64,000 nt of DNA, taken from Hyparrhenia diplandra (lineage: Eukaryota; Streptophyta; Magnoliopsida; Poales; Poaceae). This document shows positions 50,236-60,600 of the stretch, piece after piece. Each line of letters starts with the position of its first letter. Position 1 is the stretch's first letter. Made by a program: the position numbers and the translations under genes. The stretch lies in NCBI GenBank assembly GCA_015847255.1, contig JADLZK010004638.1, positions 1 through 64,000 of the forward strand, written 5' to 3'. Below the pieces are notes generated by a model, which did not search any database, was not told the origin of the DNA, and saw only the letters and a list, made by a program, of their open reading frames with translations.

Positions 50236-50698
50236 GGAAGCCGTTGCCCTCCGAGCTCGGAGGAATGTGCTAGCGACGGCGAGCCCCGAAGGCCGGAGGA
50301 AAACGGATGGTTTCCTTTCTCCTCGTCGCGAAAAAAAGATGATGATAAATAACCTCACCAAGAAATAGAGCCGGCCCATGCACAAACCCGACCTTCTAGG
50401 CCCATTTATCCATTCCGGCCGAGCTCCTCTTTATTTTATGTACGCCACCGTCCGGATGGACCAATACATTTTTTTGAGAAAAGCCCAATACATTTCTTAG
50501 CTGGGCTCCATAGCCATACTTCCTGGGCCGGAACTGCGGGCCCGAAAAATGAGGATACTGGCCTCTCAAAAAAAAAAAAGGCCTCTGAAGTGAGGGGTTC
50601 CCCTGCCGCCGCCTCTCTCGCCCGTTCTCTTTCTCCCTTCTCTTCTCCGCCGCCGCCACCGCAAGTCCCTCCTCTCAATTCTTCCCAGCTCGACTCCG
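50236..50698. promoter_or_regulatory. bidirectional promoter between YrdC and RIO1 genes
   Basis: Only 463 bases separate the two divergent start codons. Five TGGGCY/GCCCA (site II) motifs lie within it, at about 50373, 50399, 50483, 50502 and 50524. Such motifs are typical of promoters of plant translation and ribosome-related genes, which fits both flanking genes. No TATA box was seen on either strand. Confidence 0.65.
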
Positions 50699-53600
50699 AT
50701 GGCCCTCGTGAAGTCCGACGCTGAGGGAGGAGTGGTCCGACTCCGACTTTGATGATGCTTCTGACAACGAGGTCGGCGAAGCTCTGGACTGGCTCGACGC
50801 AGTGGAAGGCCCTGATGGTTCAGCGCTCGGCCCTCCGGCGCCTTCTCGGCCTCCGAGGCGGCGGCGCTGGCGCGCAGGCCCAACGCACGGCGGTGTGCTC
50901 TCCCGCCCCGCTCCAGCCGCTCTCTAACCGCACCCAGAAGCTGGCCTCGCATATTCGTGCTACCCCCTTGAGGTATACAGCGCTTTTTTACATTCCAGTG
51001 TTCGAAGAATCGAAGTAGCTGGTGTTGTGACCTATAAGCATTTAAATTTGAGAGAGTTATTGGGACTTAGGAGCTGGGTCTACTGAAATAAGGTGGTAAT
51101 CCTGTGGTGACATGAGACTCGACGATCTATATTACAGTTCAGGTTTAGGTTGTATATATGTGTGTACTGTATCAGTTTGGAGCACGTCTAGGATAGGATG
51201 CTTATAGTAAACACAATTAGAGCACTTTAACTCATGAGATATTTGCGTGAATGCATGGCATGGACATTGAGTGTTTCTGTTAATTGTTTCTTGTGATTTG
51301 TTCTGAATGATTCCAGAATGGGAAGGTAGGATGAACGTGGGATGTCTAATTCCGTCACGACTGCAATCAGGGATAGCATAAGGGACACAGCGATTGGAAA
51401 AATAAGGAACACTGAGAAGGCCGATCGTGCTACAGTGGAACAGGTGTGTAAAATTCTCAGCTAGGCGGCGGTGTTTTTTTTTTTTTATCCCAGCCTTCTG
51501 AATTGAGTTGTTCTCGTGCATTTGCATAATCTTGTTGTACCACTCCACCCTTTTTCAACCTAGCTAGCTTTCCTGCTGGCGGGCTTGTTTTTTTTTTTTT
51601 TTTTTGTAAAAGGATTCCTGTATTGGTTATGCAACAATGGAAGAAACCACAATTTATTGTATAAATATGGATTTATGCTGTACATGATAAGAAAAAAAAG
51701 GAACTACTATTTAAAGGCTATTATTTAACCTCATGTTCTACCTTTGATGGGAGCATTTCCAAAAACCCAAACCACTCTGGTATTTGATCCAAATGGCCCA
51801 AGAATTGGGATGCATTATAAAATGAGCAGAACTTCTGTATTCTGATTATTGGCCTGTAAATTATCATGAGACCTTTACTTACTGCCTTTGTTTTTACTAT
51901 CCATGGCTTGCTGTATACCTGCAATAGGAGGCAGAAGTTTCTTTTCTTTATACGTGTATTAACTATGCTATTCTGGATGCTTAGTGTATTAAATGTCTTA
52001 GTTTCCTTGTCTTAAAAAAAGGGTGTATGAGTTGGTTTACCTAAATGTAATGAAGGTTATTCCAATTGAATCATCTGAATGTTTTTTTGTTTATATATGC
52101 AGGCTATTGACCCAAGAACGCGCATGGTTCTATTCAAGATGTTAAACCGTGTCTTTAATAACATAAATGGCTGCATTTCTACAGGGAAAGAGGTAGCTTG
52201 AAGTTACAGTGCGCATTGGAATTACTTCTATTGTGTACCTAGAAACATAATGAATACACAGCTCCTTCCGTAGATAGAATATTTAAGTGCTCCTTGACCT
52301 GCTAGTTACAGATCTTTATTTTCCTGATTGAATATTATTATTAACATGGCCAACATCAATCTTATCTATCGGCAGGCAAATGTCTATCATGCAAAAAAAG
52401 ACGGATGGCCAGGAGCTTGCAATAAAAGTCTACAAAACCTCTGTCCTTGCATTTTTAAGTAAGATTACATTTCAATGATTGTTTGTTTCAACTATGGATA
52501 CTTGTTGAAACCTACTACAGAAATGCTGATTACGGGTTATGCTATTTGCCCGTTTGGTACTTGTGAAGGTATTTGATCTCAAAATGTATGCATGGTAAGA
52601 GAAGGCATGGCTATTTTTCTTATTGCAGGGATAGAGACTTGAGTATGTTCAAGGAGATTACCGTTTTAGACATGGTTACTGCAAGCATAATCCTCGAAAA
52701 TGGTTAAGACCTGGGCTGAAAAGGAAATGAGAAATTCTACGGTAGGATTCTTTTACCAAAAGAATGACCTTATCAATTCATTGAATATCCCTTGCTAGTC
52801 ACGCCAAATAGGCAGGCATTGGTTCTGATATTTGATCTGTTCATTTCTTTGCTACCCTTGTTACAGAGTGAGGGGCAGCTGGAATCCGATGCCCTGTACC
52901 AAGCATCCTGAGGCTTCATGTATTGGTGATGGAATTCATAGGTAAAATTTATATTAGTGTTTGCCTGCCAGATACTTGTCTACTAATAATGTTTAAGCTG
53001 GTAACTTGCTAAGCTTGCTTGCATTAGAATAGTACTTCTAATTGTATTGCTGAATGCATCCTAATAAGTTGATTTGGTATCAGGAAAGGAGGTTGGGCTG
53101 CTCCCTCGTCTCAAGGATGCTGCTTTGTCAGATGACAAAGTTGCGTGAAAGTTACTTTGAGGTACGCGATATGTCAGACAGCACAGTTGCAACTTTGTAG
53201 TTGTTGGATTGATGTGTGCCATGCATATCTGGTGATGACGAAATAACTCCAACAGTCATGGTGCAGGTAATATTAGTTCAGTATTGTGATTGGCTTGGGC
53301 AGTGCCATGAATGTAGCTTCAGACGTCTTAATAGCTTCATTCAATCGTTAATATCTTAATAGCAGATTCTGCTGATAGAGCTCACTTGCAGTTACTATGT
53401 TTTTGGCTGTAGTGCATAGGGCATGATTTCTCCTAGATATCTCACACTAGTTTCAACTGTCTGTATTTTTATTCTGTTCCTTTTATGGTTTCCAATTCCA
53501 TGCATAGTACTAATGTAATTGATTTCTTTGCATAGACGCTGGATTATGTGAAGCAATGTGAGGCAGATATTGTCAACATGTCAATAATGCAACGCTCATC

Positions 53601-53941
53601 CTCTGGTTATGAGCCAACAGCAGATAAGCTTTATGACCAGCCATTGTTAGGATTTGTGCGGACTAAAAAAACACACGTTGAGAAAGGAGCAGGAGCAAGA
53701 ACAATCGGCACAAAATGTAGTGGAGGATGAAGAAGATGATAGTGAATCTTGCTCGAGTTCGATGAAGATGATTCGTGGCACGAGGTTGATCCCAAGATGG
53801 GACCTGAGGAAAGGAAGGCCGCTCGGAAGGAGAACAAGAAGAAAGTGAAGGAAGAGAAGAGGGAGGCCCGCAAGACCAAGATCCCGAAGGCCGAGAAGAA
53901 GAAAAAGGAAGAAAATGGCGAAGGCAAAGTGCAAGCGGTAG
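50699..53941 (+). CDS. RIO1: RIO1-type atypical protein kinase, catalytic core missing
   Basis: RIO1 acts in final 40S ribosomal subunit maturation in the cytoplasm. Exons are 50699-50972, 51317-51443, 52103-52192, 52376-52458, 52629-52741, 52867-52941, 53084-53161, about 53231-53266, and 53536-53941. Recognised parts are the acidic N-terminus (SDSDFDDASDNEVGEALDWL), DPRTRMVLFKMLNR, the ATP loop GCISTGKEANVYHA, the lysine segment ELAIKVYKTSV, HGYCKHNPRKMVKTWAEKEM, and VLVMEFIGKGG. After EITPTVMVQ comes TLDYVKQCEADIVNMS, then an acidic and Lys-rich tail ending MAKAKCKR. The segment between SYFE (53161) and GDDEITP (53231), which in the family holds the catalytic HGDLSEYN-type loop and the metal-binding Asp, is absent: only 70 bases lie there. 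Single-base indels also occur (near 50726, 52400, 52634, 52697, 52877, 53093). It is either a pseudogene or a collapsed assembly. Confidence 0.85.
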
Positions 53942-54670
53942 TGAATAGCTGTGGACAATCAATGGCTAACTCTGTCACTTACAAATCCTTCATGATACTC
54001 ACGACGTTGCGATAGCCCTGAGTGGAAGGTCGATTCACGCTACCTACACACAGTGTGACTTTTGGTTCGTTTCCTGTTTCTAGATAGGTTGGAAATCTAC
54101 TGTTATGTGTTTCGCAAAGGAAAAACTACTGGTATGTAATGTTTTCAAATTGTTCCTCCACTTGTATGGCTGTATCTCAGATGAAACCGCAGAGTCTATT
54201 TTTTTAAGAGAAGAGAGTGCAAAACTGCAAATGGTGCCTTTTTTGTTTTTGTGTAACTGGATTCTTTTGACGTGGTGCAGCTTGCAAAATGCTATGTCTT
54301 GAAAGCTTTGAACTGAATGAAGAAACGCTTTGAACTGAATTGATCATGGAGAAAACATATCCTGAAGAAAACATAACTAAAGATGTGAACATCACTGTAC
54401 TATATATTTATTTATTAAATTTATTAAATAAAAGCTCTATTTATGCGCTTGTCAAAAATTCCCACACTTGCGTGCAGAGAAGAATTTTCCTGACAACTGC
54501 AGATTAGCCTTCTCATTTCACCTCGAAATATAGAACAGGCAACTGCTGCAATTTTCACATTTCTCTCGAGCTGTCAAAGACTCAAAGCACACAGGCACAG
54601 GAACACAGCACAAGCAAACCCCCCAAAACCCGCCAGGGCACCAGACCCCGCCGCGCCGCCGCCGCCGCGA

Positions 54671-57600
54671 ATGCCGGAGCCGCAGGCCATCCTCCCGCCG
54701 CCGCGCGAGCCTGGCTAGAGTCCTTCCCCCAACGGACGGCCGCCCACCGAGCCCGAGGTCGACGCCTACATCGACGTGCACCGCCCCGAGCTCCCCTCCC
54801 TCCCCGACTTAGTAAATAGTGGCTTGGAAGTACAAGCTACTAACATCATCTCCATGCCATAAATGAAAACCATTTATGTTAGTCTTTTTTCAAGTTTGAC
54901 TGCTCACACCACAAAAATTACATCGACTTTGTAAGGGCATCATGATTCCTGTCAATCTTAGATATTTTTGATTTTTACTGTGAAGATTAAGCTACAATGT
55001 CCTTACCATTACCATGCTGAGATGGACCCAGGAACCCTGTTGTGTAACTTGTTTTTTTATTTTTAAAATGAACATGTTGACCCATAATTATCTGTTTTAA
55101 TGAAATATTGCTTTTTGAGCTATTACAAAATCGCAAAATATGTTTTCCTCGTAACAGATCTGTATCAACTGACTGGGACGTTGTGAGTGACACCATGCAG
55201 AAACCTTTGGCAGGAATCGAGTTTCAAATCCTAGTCTTCAAAATAGTGATGGATTCAAGAGAAATTTCAATATTTGAAAGGATCACGCTAATCCACTGCC
55301 TTTCACATAGATATTAAGAAAAATATATATTATTCTGTCTTTGAGGGACGTGAAACCGGTGTCAGCTGCTCTCAAGCTGCTTCTCTATGGAGTGTTATGC
55401 TGACCTTAAGTTGTGAAAGATGGACTCCATTTCTTGAAGGCACGCTTTTGTTTGTAGTTTTGTTCTCAAAAAGATTATTGCTGAAGTTGTCCTTTCAAAG
55501 TTAGTGCTCTACCTTTTCGTCTTTCCTAACATCATAATGAGTTATTCTTGATTTTCAATTAGATGGAGTTCACCTGCAGTCCAGCCTTTGAAGGGCCTGC
55601 TGTACATATTGTGAGCTACCTATCTTGGTGTGTCCAACTTCATGTGCTTATCACGCTAGTTGCTCCTTCTGGCTCAGCCTCATGGCAGGTAAAGGATTCC
55701 TCTTATGCATTTGGCAGTGAAATTTTGTGGAAGTTCGAATCTGATATCTAACACTTCTGTTTAGCTGTTAGCTCCTGGTGTACATCTTAAGTGCATGCTT
55801 TGTTTCTGCTTGTAAATTGAAAAACTAAATTTGATTTCTGTGTTGAAGTGGATTTAGCTAATCAGATCAGAAAAATGAGAAGGATATATCCTGAACAGTC
55901 AAACAGTCTGGTGACCTCCTGGTTATTAGTTTGCTGTGTGACCCCTCATGTGTTCGAGTGAAAGAGAGCTCAAATCCTCTTTTGAAAAGGAAATTGCTAA
56001 AGAAATTACTCCAGATTATGAAGCTGACTTGTGGATGACATCAGATGGTCCTAACAGGAAAAACATAACTTTTGTCTAAATGCTTTTCATTATCTTCAAC
56101 TTGAGCATGCCAATATCCTTCTTTTTGGTGGCTCATTTTGGTTGTCATCTCTAAACCACCCAATTTGCATGGACAATAAGGTTGTGTTGTCTTATTTTTG
56201 CTGCTGTTGTTTCTATCAAGGATGGAGCCCATTGAGGCCAACGTGGGGCATGTTCCACCCCTGACCCAGTAAAAGTCATTGATTTTAGAGCCACTCTGCT
56301 TGTTTTCTGGACTTATGCTCTTTGCTGCAGCCCAAGCTTTCCACCTACTTTGTATGTATACATTCTTATCTTCATAATGTTGCTCTGCCTCAGCAAGGTA
56401 TCCGCAGTTCTTGATAAAATTTCATCCAGAAGGGTTGCCTCAGCTTGTTTCTAGCTCTAATGAGGTTGCGCCAGCTATGATTCATGTTTCATTTAGTATT
56501 CAAGAATACCTTGTATTTCATACTACTGTAAAATCACAAATTGTACATCCCTTAAAGTGCCTTTTATCTTTGTTCTCAACTCATATTTTTGCTATCATTA
56601 TTTTAATTTATTTGAATTGTTTAGCTTGTGCGAGCTTTTGGTTATTGGGCATGCCTTTATTCTCTTGGTTTATATAATATTTCATCAATTCAGGCACCCA
56701 ACGAATTGCTGCTTTTCAATCTTCTTTCTGAAGGGTACAGCTTAGAGGCCACAATACCAAGCGTATGCCAAATAAGTTTTCTTGTCGCATTTACACATTC
56801 TGTATTTTTCTGAGCTAGTGCATGCATACCTTTTCATCCCTTCCTTTTGTTGCTTGTGTTATAGTATTAGGATCCCTTCCTATATCTGGACAAAAGTTCA
56901 CAAGTTAAGACCGCAGCCATGAGAAATAATGATAAAGGTCATGCGTGACTGTATAACATGCTTGAACGTTTCTCACTTGTAGTATTTGTATTTCGTGCTT
57001 CATCCTCAATGCTTTTTCACATTACTTTAAACGTGCCCTATACAATCGAGAAAGAGAAACTGACTTTTTTCATAAGCATATGTGGTTTGTGGATAAGATA
57101 CAACCAGATAAGAGTATTCAGCTAGTGCAAGTGCTAAACCAATTTGAATTTCACATTATATTAGAATATTTTATTTTTGAATTTCGTTGCTCTTTGGTCA
57201 GAGTTTTTTGACATGCTCATGCTTACTGTTGACTAGTGTTTACTTGAACTATTGTTCTCAGATCAGTCTATAGCGTTTGCAGTCAAAAGGAGCAAGAATA
57301 ATAGTGTCTTGTGCTTCTAATTTATTAAAGGTAACTATATTTTTGTTCCTTGCCGATCCCTGCAACTGATGTGAGAATAAACTGTTTATTGCTTCTCTTC
57401 TTGTACTGGTGAATAGGTATGGGACTGCATTACGGCTCTTACTCTATCACGCTGGTGGTGATCCACCAAAATTCAGTGGGGCATACTCAGAAAATAAATG
57501 CTATGGCAGTGAATAAATGGCAATCTGTATATGTGCTTTTCATTAACCTTATCTCTTCATCCACACAAACTCCTACATCTTGTATGTCTTATTTTATTTG

Positions 57601-60600
57601 TTTAGTTCATAGCTTTCTCCTTTTTTTTCTTGTATGTTGGTAGTTTTCTTAGAGACAATTGATGCTGAGCTGGCAGATTTTTCCATGGGAAAGAAAATAC
57701 AACAACCTTATGTTTGTTTCTGTTTTTGTGCTGATTGACTCCTATGTACTATAGCTTGTTCTGTTCAATTTCTTGTTCTGATGTCTCACGAGAACAGTGA
57801 TTTGTTGAAGTGATGCGTGCAACATCTATGGAAGATAAGGATATATTAACTGTTTTTGAACGGGAAATACAGCAGAGGGGAAGCCTCCACGCTTTCTAAT
57901 AGGATTTTATTCAAATTTAAAAATATGTAAACAAAAACCTGTACAAAGAGAAGGAAAAGAACAGCAAACCAACCAGCTGGAGGGTTGAGGTAGCCACAGC
58001 AGGAAGGGAACCGCTCAGCCAAAAAGCCAGGGATATATTAACTGTAGATAATTGGTATAACTTTTTGTGTTGTGTTAGCTCTACTGGTTTTGTTTGTTTT
58101 GCCCTATGTTTCTTTTCTCTTAAATGAATCATCATTATCTCTATTTTTTTTTTTCCATCTTTCTTTATTATTTTGATCTCAACATAGTGTACATTTACAG
58201 GTCTGGTTGTCACTAGTGGAGCAAAAGGTGACGGGAAGCTTCTACTATGGAATGCTTTAAGAGGTGAACTTGCTTCTGATCTAAATTCAAAACTTGAGGT
58301 AACACGTGAATTTGTTGTTTCTTTCTTTTTTTTTTCTCCTTATTATAATTACTTGTTCTGTCCTGGTTCACAAGTTTTGTATCATAAGTTATTGTGTTAT
58401 AGTGTAATTTTATTTTTTTTTAAAAATGAATATAAATTGTTAATATTTTACAACAGTATTTAGTTTCTCTCCCTGGAGTGAACCATTAGAAAAACTTAAA
58501 GGACCCAGATGGTCGCTTTGAGAGTTCATGGACCCAGACGAGAATGCAGGAAAAGTTGAGATCCACAATGCTTTTCACTCTTTCTCAATGTTGAATTGTT
58601 GATGCCTGCTTTTTAGGGGAAATACAGTAGGGGGCCTCCCCACTGTGCATCTATTAAAAGAATGTTGATGCTTGTTACCATTTCATTTTCCTTTTTCCTG
58701 CTACCATCTTATCCCTAATTGAGATGGAGGGGTTGCTGTAAAGGATAGTTTCCTTTATTCTTTCTTTAATACAAAGATACAGACCTATCCTGTGTTTTTG
58801 AGGAAAAATATAAAAAAAATGTTGATACAATTATATAGAAAGTAGAAACTATATGGGTGCATTTTGTAGAGGAAAAATCCTAAGCTAAGGACTAAAGTGC
58901 TTTTATGTGGCCTGAGCATCTAGAGAGGAAAAAATGGAAATGATTAAAGTGCGAAATCCCAATATGCTTAAACTGTTAAACCAGACTCAAACCATGTAAA
59001 TCTTTGTTAATGTAGGTCCCAGGATATGATCTACCCCTCAGTTGATACAATGGAGTTCTATAGTGAGAATCATCTGGCATGTGGAAGCGATTGTGACTAT
59101 GGTGGCTCAGCTGTGGTACAATTATGGGATATTGATTCTCCAGAGTCTTATTTATCTTTCTCTGCAAGTGACTCTGTATGTACCTCCTCCTTGTTTCTAT
59201 GTACATCTGATCCTGACTTTTAGAGGTTAATGGAGGACTAACATATCTCTGTCACAGTACATTACCTCTCCTTAAAGTCAACCCTGCTTGGCAAACACTC
59301 TCATTACAGGTTATTTATCCTTTCTGTCACATGGGATCTCCCCTATTGCAGCCATGATGACCTGTATTTTTCGTCTTTCAATATGCAGGTTCTGGTGATG
59401 GGACTATTGGCTTATTTGACATCCGCATTTGTTCTGCAATTAGCCACTTGTCAGTGGGATCTGGTTGTGAGGTATTGTTGCATAGAAGTTGGAATTAAGG
59501 GCTGTATAGGTTGAATTGATAATGTGGAAAAAAAAAAATATTGCTTTTTGTGACACTGAAAGCTTTTTTTTATCTCTTAATTACTAAACATATTTCTTCT
59601 CTGAGAACTAATAATAAATATGTTGCTTCTCAACAGGTTACATCTGTTTCATTTAGCAACTGTGGCACCTATTTTTCTGCTTCTAGCACATCAAATAATA
59701 CTTTGGTTTTGGGATACAAGGCTTGTCCCGATAAATCAAAGCAAGGATGTTTCACTTAAGCAGAGATATCATTTTTTTCGCCCTTTGCATTGCTTTTTAG
59801 CCATGGCAGTCAGATGCCTACTGCAGAATACACAAGTCAACTGCCAGGGTATGTAAATGCTCACTAATCATTATTGCATCTAGTGATTAGTTATGCCTAA
59901 AAGTTGGTGACAATATATAACATCTCCAATTGTGAACCTAGTGGAAGTCATCTATTCTATGAATTGCAATTTAGTTTTTCACTGGATTCATGATGTGCTG
60001 TTTCTAGTAATCTAATGTAGACTCTTGCCGTCTGTTTTATTTTAGTCTAGGAGGTGGTGCTTCACAAGAAAAGTAGAAAAACCTTTGTACATACGTTTCT
60101 GTTGTATTTTTTCTTTTCTTTTGTTTTCTTACTTTAGGACCTGTCCCTACTGTATTGCCTTCAAAAAACAAGGAAGAAAAGTAGATAAGAAGATAACTAC
60201 AGTAAAAGCTTTACTCATTTATTTAAACTTCTCCATTTATTTAAGAACATCTTTCATGCTATGTTACTCACTCCCATTCTGGCTGGTCATTAGTATGCTC
60301 ATTATGATTCCATTCTGTGAGATGTTCCATATGTGCTCAGACTTTGTACTTTTATGTAATACTTTTATAAAATCTACTTCCTCTGATCTGAAACATAAAG
60401 GTTTGTCCTAAGTAATTTTTTTACCATTTGCCTTTGAAATATATAGATATATGGTTGATAGCATAAGTTTAGTGTTACTAGATTCATTATGAAACATAAG
60501 ATTAGCTACTAGATTCATTATGAAACATACTTTCATAATGTGTAACTATTTTAATTTAATTTAAGATGGTATGTTTTTATAGATATTGCTAGTCAAAAGT

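Noticed and set aside
53548..54015. two separate short genes at the RIO1 3' end
   Set aside because: They are two frames of one RIO1 C-terminal exon split by single-base indels. The true stop is at 53939-53941.
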